DNA of 64,000 nucleotides. It comes from Natrinema longum. GTDB taxonomy: Archaea > Halobacteriota > Halobacteria > Halobacteriales > Natrialbaceae. Under the pieces are notes generated by a model. The model worked only from the letters and a program-made list of their open reading frames with translations. It was not told the origin of the DNA and did not search any database. The translations under genes and the position numbers were made by a program. Below are positions 33,139 to 41,151 of this stretch, in pieces. Numbering within the stretch: the stretch's first letter is position 1; each line of letters opens with the position of its first letter. Location: assembly GCF_017352095.1 (NCBI RefSeq), contig NZ_CP071463.1, positions 1,550,001 to 1,614,000 of the forward strand, given 5' to 3'.

Positions 33139-33593
33139 ACGTTCTTCCGTTCCATCTCGTCGAACGTGATGACGTACTCCTCGGTGGCGAGGTTACCCTG
33201 GCCGCCGCCGCCGTGGGAGTTGAGCGTGGGTGGTCGGTATTCCTTGATCCACGCCTTCGTGAACTCGAATCGGAGGACCGAGTCACCGACCTCGTTCATG
33301 ACGATGACGGCGATGTTCTTCCGGCCACCGTCGTCCATCTTCCCTTCGTTGACGGATTTCCGCCAGTCGTAGAGTTCCTTGTTTTTCTCGTTGGCCCCAC
33401 GAACGAGGATGAGATCGTCGTACTGGGTGTCGCCCCAGAGCTTTCGGTTGTGCGACGGATCGTTGCCTTCGCGGTATTCGACCTGTTCGGTTCGCATCGC
33501 TGGCAGTTCGATCTCGACGAAGCCGGGAATGCCGACGCCGTCGAGTTCGACCTTGAATTCGGTTTGTCGGAGTGGTCCGTGTGAGTCTGGCAT
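33135..33593 (-). CDS. CIS inner-tube protein 1 (Afp1-like)
   Basis: 152 residues, T4 gp19/TIGR02241 tube family: TEFKVELDGVGIPGFVEIE, EQVEYREGNDPSHNRKLWG, LILVRGANEKNKELYDWRK, and FTKAWIKEYRPPTLNSHG. It directly follows the sheath gene (46-bp gap), the usual place of the major tube subunit, so it probably builds the rigid rod through which the spike is driven. Confidence 0.93.
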   Translation of the reverse strand: MPDSHGPLRQTEFKVELDGVGIPGFVEIELPAMRTEQVEYREGNDPSHNRKLWGDTQYDDLILVRGANEKNKELYDWRKSVNEGKMDDGGRKNIAVIVMNEVGDSVLRFEFTKAWIKEYRPPTLNSHGGGGQGNLATEEYVITFDEMERKNV

Positions 33594-33639
33594 TATCGTA
33601 TCGGGTTAGGTGATAGTCGGAAACGGTGCGTGGGCGGTG

Positions 33640-35379
33640 TTACGCGTCGCCGGCGTCCTGGCTGATCCGGAAGACGACGAACTCGGCTGGCTTGACCGGC
33701 GCGATACCGATCTCGACGATGAGACGACCGTTGTCGATGTCGTCCTGTGTCATCGTTTCCTCGCCGCACTTGACGTAGAACGCTTCGTCGGCGGTGCTGC
33801 CCTGGAGGCCGCCGTCTCGCCAAACCGTCGTCAGGAAGTTCTCCGCCGACTGGCGCACGCGGGCCCACAGGTCCTCGTCGTTGGGTTCGAAGACCGCCCA
33901 CTGGGTGCCTTCGTCGATCGACTGCTCGATGTAGAGGAACAGCCGTCGGACGTTCACGTACTTCCAGGACGGATCGCTGGATGCCGTTCGAGCGCCCCAG
34001 AGACGGATCCCGCGGCCCTGGAAGCTCCGAATGCAGTTGACGCCCCGCGGATTGAGGATGTCCTGTTCGCCTTTCGTGATGTTGTGTTGCACGCCGAGAA
34101 TACCGCGTACGACTTCGTTCGCGGGTGCCTTGTGGACGCCGTGTTCGGCGTCGCTGCGGGCGAAGATCCCGGTAATGTGACCGCCCGGCGGAACGAGCTT
34201 CTTCCGGTTGGTGAACGGATCCTTCGTCTCGATCCACGGATAGTAGTAGGCAGCATAGGAGGAGTCGACCGGCGTCTCCATATCCGAGATCGCTCCCGCG
34301 TTCTGCGGTGCCTGCAGGACCGCGAACCGCTCGCCCATGTTCTCACAGTGGGCGACGAGCGCCTCGGTGAGCCCCTCGATATCGTTCTCGTCGGGAATAC
34401 ACATGAGCGAGACGCCATCGAGTTCCCGGAACGCCGAGAGACCAGTCCGCATACCGGGCTTGTTGACGCCCTCGTAGTCGCTGAGCGTTACCTCCTCGTT
34501 TTCGGGTTTCTGCGAGAGATCGGAGACGACATCGACGTCGACCTCCAGCTCGCCGTCGCGAACTGCCTCGAGATCCGCCTGGAGATCGTCCTGGGACTGA
34601 GAGGCGTCGATCTCGAACGGCTCGGCGATTCCCTGGAGCTCGTTGTACGCTCGATCCTCGAGATCCTCCGGGATGTAGGCTGCAGTCTCCGAGTCGCCGT
34701 CGAGCTGGAGCAGTCCGCCGTCGGAGTACTCCTCGGGGACGTCTCGCGACAGCCAGGAGAGCCCTTCGGCGGGTCGTCCGGCTCCGAGCTGTTCGAGGTC
34801 CACGAGCGCAGAGCCCGGGATCTGTTTCTCGTAGAACTTGCTGGACTCCGGATCGGCCGACATGTCCTCGTAGACTTCTTCCACGTCGGGAGCCGGGTCG
34901 GGCTGGTCGGAGGTGGGTTTGCTGACCTCCTCGATGTCACAGGACCAGTATCGCAGCGTCAGTTTGAAGTACTCGTTTTCGCCCTCCTCGTAGAGCGGTC
35001 CGTCCTCGACGATCGCGGCGACCGAACAGCCCCACTGGCCCGGACCGGTCGCTTCGACTTTGAGAACGTCGTTTCGATCCTCGTCGACGAGCGTCGTCGT
35101 CGCGACGTCGGTCGCATCGGCGGCTGCAACGCGCCCGACGTAACAGCGACTCCCCCCGTTCTTGAAGAAGCCGTCCACGGCCACGTCGAGGTCCGACGAC
35201 TGTGGACTCGAGCCGAACGTTCGTTTGAACTCGGCGAAGCTCGTGATGAGTTTCGGCTCGACGGGACCCCGCTCCGTTTCACCGAGGAAGCCAGCGGTAC
35301 TGGTGCTGACTCCTTCGACGGATTTGGTGCCGCTGTCGACCTCTTCGACGTACACGCCTGGTGATAGGTACTCTGGCAT
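33640..35379 (-). CDS. CIS contractile sheath protein
   Basis: 579 residues, start at 35379 (MPEYLSPGVYVEEVDSG) with GGAGG 10 nt upstream. N- and C-terminal parts match phage tail sheaths: STSTAGFLGETERGP, GVNCIRSFQGRGIRLWGART, YVNVRRLFLYIEQSIDEGTQ, WAVFEPNDEDLWARVRQSAE, and IGIAPVKPAEFVVFRI. Residues ~160-310 are an acidic insertion with Asp/Glu-rich loops, likely facing outward. It contracts to push the tube. Only one sheath gene is present, whereas Afp/Pvc have three. Confidence 0.95.
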   Translation of the reverse strand: MPEYLSPGVYVEEVDSGTKSVEGVSTSTAGFLGETERGPVEPKLITSFAEFKRTFGSSPQSSDLDVAVDGFFKNGGSRCYVGRVAAADATDVATTTLVDEDRNDVLKVEATGPGQWGCSVAAIVEDGPLYEEGENEYFKLTLRYWSCDIEEVSKPTSDQPDPAPDVEEVYEDMSADPESSKFYEKQIPGSALVDLEQLGAGRPAEGLSWLSRDVPEEYSDGGLLQLDGDSETAAYIPEDLEDRAYNELQGIAEPFEIDASQSQDDLQADLEAVRDGELEVDVDVVSDLSQKPENEEVTLSDYEGVNKPGMRTGLSAFRELDGVSLMCIPDENDIEGLTEALVAHCENMGERFAVLQAPQNAGAISDMETPVDSSYAAYYYPWIETKDPFTNRKKLVPPGGHITGIFARSDAEHGVHKAPANEVVRGILGVQHNITKGEQDILNPRGVNCIRSFQGRGIRLWGARTASSDPSWKYVNVRRLFLYIEQSIDEGTQWAVFEPNDEDLWARVRQSAENFLTTVWRDGGLQGSTADEAFYVKCGEETMTQDDIDNGRLIVEIGIAPVKPAEFVVFRISQDAGDA

Positions 35380-35416
35380 TGATGTCGTTCCTCCAATCGC
35401 TGGTATAGCAGTACTG

Positions 35417-35424
35417 TATTTATA
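35417..35424 (-). promoter_or_regulatory. TATA box of the CIS sheath operon
   Basis: Minus-strand TATAAATA is centred 41-42 nt from the sheath ATG, giving a transcript start near 35394 and a ~15-nt leader that just contains the Shine-Dalgarno GGAGG at 35390-35394. A second AT-rich run (ttttatatca) lies 10 bp further upstream. Confidence 0.6.
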
Positions 35425-35658
35425 CACAAATGATATAAAACTTATTCCTCAGCCAGATCCGAAATCAACTAGAAATGGATATATTATTCGTCGTAGTAGG
35501 TTGGTTCTGTTTAGAACGGATCTAAATTGCGATCGAGTACGATCGAGACTGGATTAAAGCGATGATGTCGCACGCGAGCGACACCGATCGGAGACCGACC
35601 CGGTTACCGGAGGCGTTCGCTCGCGATCACGGGTGATACCCAGTCCTGGAAATAGACA

Positions 35659-35667
35659 TAATTAAAT
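35659..35667 (+). promoter_or_regulatory. TATA-like promoter of divergent CIS gene
   Basis: taattaaat lies 35-43 nt upstream of the ATG at 35702 in an A/T-rich stretch. Transcription would start near 35689, leaving a short leader without a clear Shine-Dalgarno sequence. Confidence 0.45.
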
Positions 35668-35701
35668 GGAATAGCGGCGCAATAAACAACACCACTACGC
35701 C

Positions 35702-36949
35702 ATGGCCCAGGACTCGGACCACAGTACGGGGGAGCGGGGCGATCTATCGCAGTTTCGGAAGAATCGGTTCTTCAGCGGGAAACTGATGACCCCCCGCGAT
35801 ATGGAAGCGGAACAGGAGTATCACGCCGAGCGATTGCACGCCCTTTCCCGGTTCGTGGTCGGGAGCGGAATCGTCCACGGCCTCGAGATTCGATCGATCG
35901 GCGAGACCGACGACGGGCTCGAGGTGACGATCGAACCGGGGTTGGCGCTGGACGGGCGTGGTCGCCCCATCGTCGTCGAGCAGGTGACGACGAAGTCGCT
36001 CCCACGTCCCTCGGCGAACGAACTATCGCTCTATATCGAGTACGAGGAGGTCTCGCTGGAAACCGTTCCCGTCCCAAACACGGACGATGCCATCGACGCG
36101 GAGTCGACGTCGAACCGGACCGTGGAGGTCTTCGAGCTGACGTATCGAGAGACGACCGAAGACGAGCGACCACAGCTGCCAGACGTCGAGATTCCGTCCG
36201 TCGGGAGCGACGGTCTCGACGCCGAAACCATATCCCGCCAGCTCCTCGAGCGGTATCACGACCAGCACCGGTCCGCGATGCCCTCCGAAACGGAGACGGC
36301 AGTCTTCCTGGGCTCGTTCGAACGGACGCCCGACGGTGCCTGGACGGAATCCACGGAGCCGGCTCCTCGGGAGTTCGCCTACGATCACGACCTGCTCTTC
36401 GCGACGATCATCGACCACGTCACCGACACCGACAATCCACATCGGACGCCGGTCGAACGGGAGCCCCCCGACATCCCGGACGGTATCGGGGAGATCACCG
36501 ATCGACTCGACGCCCTGGAGACCGAGCTGGGACGGGTCAAACGGGACCAGACCGCGCTCACCCAGTACGTCATGCGGAAGACGCTCAAGGACAGAGCCCG
36601 GTTCTTCGACGAGTTGGCCGATCGGGTAGCACAGCAGACACGCGAGGGGAGCCGGCTCGCCCGTGAAATCGCCACCGTCTCCCGTACGAACGGCGAGGAA
36701 ATCTGTGACAGCGAGGGCGCGTACCGCCGACACCTACGGGAGATCCTCGAGCACCTGATAGACCTCGGTGACCATCTCGAGGGAGCGACGACGGAAGCCA
36801 GCCTCGAGCGGTACCTCAAGTCCGTCTCCGACCTCCAGTCGGCACTCGAGAACGATGACCCCGTCCTCGAGTTGGCCGAGATCCAAGATCGGGTCTGTGA
36901 GGCTGCCGACTCGCTGGACGTGCTCGTCGACGTCGTTCCAAACGAGTAA
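35702..36949 (+). CDS. CIS-associated collar/fibre-like protein
   Basis: 415 residues. The N-terminus FRKNRFFSGKLMTPRDMEAE, QEYHAERLHALSRFVVG and SGIVHGLEI is the signature of proteins repeatedly found in bacterial CIS loci. It is followed by a beta-rich part (VTIEPGLALDGRGRPIVVEQ) to residue ~130. Residues ~250-410 are long charged helices, probably coiled coil, like a fibre or whisker. It is divergent from the sheath operon and convergent to the E2 gene. Function is inferred from context: attachment, collar or regulator of the particle. Confidence 0.72.
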   Translation: MAQDSDHSTGERGDLSQFRKNRFFSGKLMTPRDMEAEQEYHAERLHALSRFVVGSGIVHGLEIRSIGETDDGLEVTIEPGLALDGRGRPIVVEQVTTKSLPRPSANELSLYIEYEEVSLETVPVPNTDDAIDAESTSNRTVEVFELTYRETTEDERPQLPDVEIPSVGSDGLDAETISRQLLERYHDQHRSAMPSETETAVFLGSFERTPDGAWTESTEPAPREFAYDHDLLFATIIDHVTDTDNPHRTPVEREPPDIPDGIGEITDRLDALETELGRVKRDQTALTQYVMRKTLKDRARFFDELADRVAQQTREGSRLAREIATVSRTNGEEICDSEGAYRRHLREILEHLIDLGDHLEGATTEASLERYLKSVSDLQSALENDDPVLELAEIQDRVCEAADSLDVLVDVVPNE

Positions 36950-37066
36950 GCCGGGCTGCTGTCGCCGGGGTCCGACCCACCCCACAGCAGGTCACGGGCG
37001 CGCCGGCACTGGTCTACAGGGGTTCGTCCGAGACGCCGGTCGGCTCGAACACGGCCCTCGAAGCGA

Positions 37067-38758
37067 TCACTCGAGCAAGAGGAGGCTGGGGTTCTCGAGG
37101 TACTCCATGACCGTGTTGGTAAACGCTGCACCGACGGCCCCGTCGATCAGTCGGTGGTCGAACGACAGCGAGAGGGTCAGCACGGATCGCGGTTCGATCG
37201 ACTCGGAGCCGTTTTCGTCGGGTATCACGCGCGGTTTGCGCTTGATTTCGCCGATCGCGAGGATCCCCGCCTCGGGGTAGTTGATGATCGGCGTCGCGTA
37301 CTCGCCGCCGATGCCGCCGACGTTGGTGATCGTGAACGTCGACCCTCGGAGTTCGCCGGGGCTAATCGTCCGGTCGCGAGCCTTCTGGACGACCTCGTTC
37401 ATTTCCGAGGAGAGTTGTAACAGCCCCTTCCGATCCGCGTCTTCGACGACCGGCACCATCAGCCCGACGTCGGTCGCGGTGGCGACCCCAATGTTGTAGT
37501 AATCGCGGTAGACGATCTCCTCGTTTTCCTCGTCGATGACCGCGTTCATCTCGGGATACTCTTTCAGCGCCGCGACGACGGCCTTCATGATGAACGGCAT
37601 GTAGGTCAGCCCGATGCCCCGCTCCTCGGCGCGCGGTTTGAGGTCCTCGCGGGCCGCGACGAGTTCGGTCACGTCGACCTCGTCGTGGTGGGTGACGTGG
37701 GGGGCGCTGTACTTGGACTCGACCATCGCGTCGGCGATCGTCTTGCGCACACCCGTGAACGGCTCGCGGCGTTCGCGCTCGCCCTCGGCGAAGTCCGTTC
37801 CCTTCGTACCGACCGATTCGCCGGCTTCGAGTGCCTCCCTGTCGGCCTCCTGGGCCTGCCGCTGGGCCTCGGCGTACTCCTGGACCGCCGCCGGCGTGAC
37901 GAACGCCTCGCCGTCGCGCTCCTCGGTCGCCGGGACGGCGTCGATGTCGACGCCTTCCTCCTGGGCGATTCGTCGGGTCGCCGGCGCGGCCAGCGTCCGC
38001 TCGCGGTCAGCGGACTCGACCTGCGTCGACGTTTCGGGTCGCCCGGTGCTCGAGGCCGCAGTCGCGTCCTCGGGGGTCGTCCCCTCGGCGGCACTGCCAC
38101 CGGCGTGGCGACCGGTCGAATCGGCCGTCCCGGATGCGGCCTCGCCTGCCGCCGCACCGGCGCTCTGTGACTGCGATCCTGCCGGTTCGGCGCTGGAGTC
38201 GCCGCCAGTCGCTGCCTGCACGTCGGCCGCAGTGATCCGGCCGCCGGGGCCGCTCCCTTCGATCCTCGAGAGGTCGAGTCCCTCCTCGCGGGCCATGCGG
38301 CGTACGCGCGGCGGAGCGAAGACGCGATCGTCCGGCGGCGCGACCGCCTCGGTGTCGGCCCCCGTCGCGCCGGGGTCGCCGCCCCGTTGCTCGCTCGGTT
38401 CGTCGACGCCGGCGGGTTCGCTCGCCCGCTCTCCGGCCGATTCGGTCGGCGCTTCGGCCGCCTCGCTCACGGCCTCGCCGTTCGCGTTTTCCGAGGCTCG
38501 CGACCCCTCGCTCTCCTCGCCCTCCACGTCGAACGAGATGATCACGGTCCCGACCGGGACGACCTCGCCTTCCTCGACGTGTAACTCGCGGACGGTACCG
38601 TCGACCGGCGCGGGGACCTCCACGAGGGCCTTGTCCGTCTCGACCTCCGCGACCGGCTGGTCCTCCGTGACCGCCTCGCCCGTCTCGACCAGCCACGAGA
38701 CCAGTTCGCCCTCCGCGACTCCCTCGCCGACGTCCGGTAGTTCGAACTCTCTGACCAT
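37067..38758 (-). CDS. pdhC: Dihydrolipoamide acyltransferase (E2)
   Basis: 563 residues. Residues 3-77 are one lipoyl domain with the lipoylated K43 in EVETDKALVEV. A Ser/Glu/Ala-rich linker follows. Two peripheral-subunit-binding segments are present: FAPPRVRRMAREEGLDLSRI with GPGGRITAADVQ, and LAAPATRRIAQEEGVDIDA with AFVTPAAVQEY. The C-terminal catalytic domain ends with LSFDHRLIDGAVG. It transfers the acyl group from E1 to CoA. Its start is one base past the E1beta stop codon. Haloarchaeal complexes are thought to act on pyruvate or branched 2-oxoacids. Confidence 0.94.
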   Translation of the reverse strand: MVREFELPDVGEGVAEGELVSWLVETGEAVTEDQPVAEVETDKALVEVPAPVDGTVRELHVEEGEVVPVGTVIISFDVEGEESEGSRASENANGEAVSEAAEAPTESAGERASEPAGVDEPSEQRGGDPGATGADTEAVAPPDDRVFAPPRVRRMAREEGLDLSRIEGSGPGGRITAADVQAATGGDSSAEPAGSQSQSAGAAAGEAASGTADSTGRHAGGSAAEGTTPEDATAASSTGRPETSTQVESADRERTLAAPATRRIAQEEGVDIDAVPATEERDGEAFVTPAAVQEYAEAQRQAQEADREALEAGESVGTKGTDFAEGERERREPFTGVRKTIADAMVESKYSAPHVTHHDEVDVTELVAAREDLKPRAEERGIGLTYMPFIMKAVVAALKEYPEMNAVIDEENEEIVYRDYYNIGVATATDVGLMVPVVEDADRKGLLQLSSEMNEVVQKARDRTISPGELRGSTFTITNVGGIGGEYATPIINYPEAGILAIGEIKRKPRVIPDENGSESIEPRSVLTLSLSFDHRLIDGAVGAAFTNTVMEYLENPSLLLLE

Positions 38759-38759
38759 G

Positions 38760-39749
38760 TTAGAACTCCACGGCGTCTCGAATCCCGTCCTCGATGCGTG
38801 CCGCCTCGGGCAAGTAGTAGTCCTCGAGCGCGTACAGCGGGAACGGCGTGTCGAACCCCGTGATACGCTTCACCGGCGCTTCCTGATAAAGGAGCGCTTC
38901 CTCCTGTAAGGTCGCGGTGATCTCCGCGCCCAGCCCGCCGGTCTTGGGTGCCTCGTGGACGACCGCAGCGCGACCGGTCTTCTCGAAGGACTCGACGATG
39001 GTTTCCTCGTCTAACGGCGAGAGAGTCCGCAGGTCGACGACCTCGGCGTCGATCCCTTCTGCTTCGAGGTTCTCCGCGGCCTCGAGCGTCGGTCGAGTCA
39101 TCGCACCCCAGGTGTAGACCGAGATGTCGGACCCCTCGCGGCGGACGGCCGCCTCGCCGATCGGTACTTCGTAGGATTCCTCGGGGACCTCCTCGCGGAA
39201 GGCCCGATAGATGAGCTTTGGCTCGAGGAAGATCACCGGGTCGGGACTGCGAATCGCGCTGATCAGGAGTCCCTTGGTGTCGGAGGGCGTCGACGGGATG
39301 ACGACCTTGAGTCCGGGCTGGTGGACGAACATCGCCTCCGTCGACTCGGAGTGGTGTTCCGGCGCGCGGATCCCCCCGCCGTAGGGAGCCCGGATGACCA
39401 TCGGGCACGTGAATCGGCCGCGCGAGCGCGTCCGCAGGCGCGCCGCGTGGGAGACGATCTGATCGAACCCGGGATAGATGAACCCCAGGAACTGGATTTC
39501 GGGAACCGGCCGCATCCCATAGGCGGCCATCCCGATCGCCGTCCCGATGATCCCCGACTCCGCGAGCGGGGTGTCGACGACGCGGTTCTCGCCGAACTCG
39601 TCGTAGAGCCCTTCGGTCGCGCGGAAGACGCCGCCGTTCTTGCCGACGTCCTCGCCCATGACGACGACGTCGTCGTCGCGTTCCATCTCGGTGTGCAATC
39701 CGTCCCGTACCGCCTGTACCAGCGTGAGGTTTTCTGATTCTGCAGCCAT
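38760..39749 (-). CDS. pdhB: 2-oxoacid (pyruvate) dehydrogenase E1 beta
   Basis: 329 residues, start at 39749 (MAAESENLTLVQAVRDGL); the longer frame is overlap with E1alpha. Typical transketolase-like beta-subunit motifs are present: VVVMGEDVGKNGGVFRATEG, FGENRVVDTPLAESGIIGTA, LRTRSRGRFTCPMVIRAPYG, HHSESTEAMFVHQPGLKVV. It binds ThDP together with E1alpha and decarboxylates the 2-oxoacid. It lies 4 bp after E1alpha. Confidence 0.95.
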   Translation of the reverse strand: MAAESENLTLVQAVRDGLHTEMERDDDVVVMGEDVGKNGGVFRATEGLYDEFGENRVVDTPLAESGIIGTAIGMAAYGMRPVPEIQFLGFIYPGFDQIVSHAARLRTRSRGRFTCPMVIRAPYGGGIRAPEHHSESTEAMFVHQPGLKVVIPSTPSDTKGLLISAIRSPDPVIFLEPKLIYRAFREEVPEESYEVPIGEAAVRREGSDISVYTWGAMTRPTLEAAENLEAEGIDAEVVDLRTLSPLDEETIVESFEKTGRAAVVHEAPKTGGLGAEITATLQEEALLYQEAPVKRITGFDTPFPLYALEDYYLPEAARIEDGIRDAVEF

Positions 39750-39753
39750 GGTA

Positions 39754-40860
39754 TCACTCCAGCAGCGCGTCGTCGCCGTGATCCTCGCGAATCGATTCGA
39801 AGTACTCGAGCTGTCGTCGTAATCGTTTGGGCATCCCCTCGTAAACGTGGGCGAAGATCTCCTCCGGCTCGGGCCGTTCGAACGACTCCGCGCCGTCGAT
39901 GGCGTCGGCGACCGCCTCCTCGATTCGCTCCTCGATCGCGTCGACACGCTCGTCGTCGAGGATCCCGTTCGAGCGCAGATACGTCTCGAGACGCGGAATC
40001 GGGTCTTTCTGTTTCCAGCGTTCGACTTCCTCGTCGCTCCGATAGACGGAGGGGTCGTCGGCGGTGGTGTGGGCTCCAAACCGGTACTGAACCGCCTCGA
40101 TGAGCGTCGGGCGCAGTTCGCCCTGACCGGGGTTTTTCGCCTTTTCGACGGCCTCCCTGGTGACTTTGTACACCGCAAGCGGGTCCATCCCGTCGACCTG
40201 GACCCCCTCGAAGCCGTAGGCGGTCGCCTTCTGGGCGAGGGTCTCGCTGGCCGTCTGGCGCTCGCGGGGCACGGAGATCGCCCACTGGTTGTTGTTACAG
40301 AAGAACACGTTCGGGGTGTCGAACACGCCCGCGAAGTTCAGCCCCTCGTGGAAGTCCCCTTCGGAGGTCGCGCCGTCGCCGAAGTAACAGACGAAGGCCT
40401 TCTCCTCGCCGCGCAGTTTCGAGGCCCAGGCCGCGCCGGTCGCGTGGGGGATCTGGGTGGCGATGGGGACGGCGACCGAGAACATGTTGACGTCCTCGGG
40501 GATGTAATTGCCCCGCTCGTGGCCCATCCAGTAGAGCAGGGTACGCTCGAGGGAGAGCCCCCGAACGAGCCCGACGCCGTGTTCGCGGTAGCTGGGGAAC
40601 ACCCAGTCGTCCTCGGCCAGCGCGTGAGCGCTGCCGACCTGTGCGCCCTCTTGACCCGACAACGGCGGATAGGTTCCCATCCGGCCCTGTCGCTGGAGGC
40701 TGACGGCTCGCTCGTCGAAGCGGCGCACGAGCCGCATCTGTTCGTACATCTCGACGAGTTGGTCTTCGGAGAGATCCGGCACGTCGGCACCCTCGCGGAC
40801 CCGACCTGCCTCGTCGAGTACCTGTACTCGTTCGCGGGGATCGCGCTGTAGCGTACTCAC
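39754..40860 (-). CDS. pdhA: 2-oxoacid (pyruvate) dehydrogenase E1 alpha
   Basis: 368 residues from the GTG at 40860 ([18 protein letters not shown]), which matches where haloarchaeal homologues begin and has GGTGG about 8 nt upstream; an ATG at 40920 adds 20 residues. The ThDP motif is clear: [20 protein letters not shown] and [17 protein letters not shown]. Phosphorylation-loop-like [19 protein letters not shown] is also present. It is the first gene of the E1alpha-E1beta-E2 unit and lies downstream of lipA. Confidence 0.94.
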   Translation of the reverse strand: MSTLQRDPRERVQVLDEAGRVREGADVPDLSEDQLVEMYEQMRLVRRFDERAVSLQRQGRMGTYPPLSGQEGAQVGSAHALAEDDWVFPSYREHGVGLVRGLSLERTLLYWMGHERGNYIPEDVNMFSVAVPIATQIPHATGAAWASKLRGEEKAFVCYFGDGATSEGDFHEGLNFAGVFDTPNVFFCNNNQWAISVPRERQTASETLAQKATAYGFEGVQVDGMDPLAVYKVTREAVEKAKNPGQGELRPTLIEAVQYRFGAHTTADDPSVYRSDEEVERWKQKDPIPRLETYLRSNGILDDERVDAIEERIEEAVADAIDGAESFERPEPEEIFAHVYEGMPKRLRRQLEYFESIREDHGDDALLE

Positions 40861-40920
40861 GGGGAGACCCACCTGTACATACTCGGGGTAACTATCGCTC
40901 AGGGTAAAGGAGTTTCCCAA

Positions 40921-40932
40921 ATAGTTTACTAT
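40921..40932. promoter_or_regulatory. Palindrome/AT element upstream of E1 alpha
   Basis: ATAGT-TT-ACTAT is a perfect palindrome with 5-bp arms, 61-72 nt upstream of the GTG start. It coincides with the most A/T-rich part of the E1alpha upstream region and may overlap its TATA box, so it could be promoter, operator or both. Confidence 0.35.
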
Positions 40933-41151
40933 CAGTGAGATTCTTGCTAATCAGCCGTAGAACTACTGTGCGACGGCAGACGCTTCTGGACAGGAGTGTT
41001 CGGAAGTGTCTATTTCTTTTTGTTTGTCTAATTCGGGTGCCAAATAGAAGCGTCGACTGGACAAAAGTCGAGTTCGACCGCGGCTGGTCCCGGTGGGAAC
41101 GGGGAGCCGAGGGCGTCGGCCGACGTGTGCTTCCACGACGGCCATCCGTCG

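Larger units (their letters stand above)
35380..35701. other. 322-bp AT-rich divergent control region of the CIS island
   Basis: This gap separates the minus-strand sheath operon from the plus-strand collar/fibre-like gene and is far richer in A/T than its surroundings. It contains the sheath TATA box, an opposing TATA-like site (35659-35667), the inverted repeat GTTCT-GTTT-AGAAC at 35504-35517 and a direct repeat of GATCGAG near 35530. No gene is visible. Confidence 0.6.

Noticed and set aside
14009-36949. Prophage interpretation of the tail gene island
   Set aside because: No capsid, portal, terminase, integrase or lysis genes are visible, and the LysM, PAAR and two-tube arrangement is typical of contractile injection systems.
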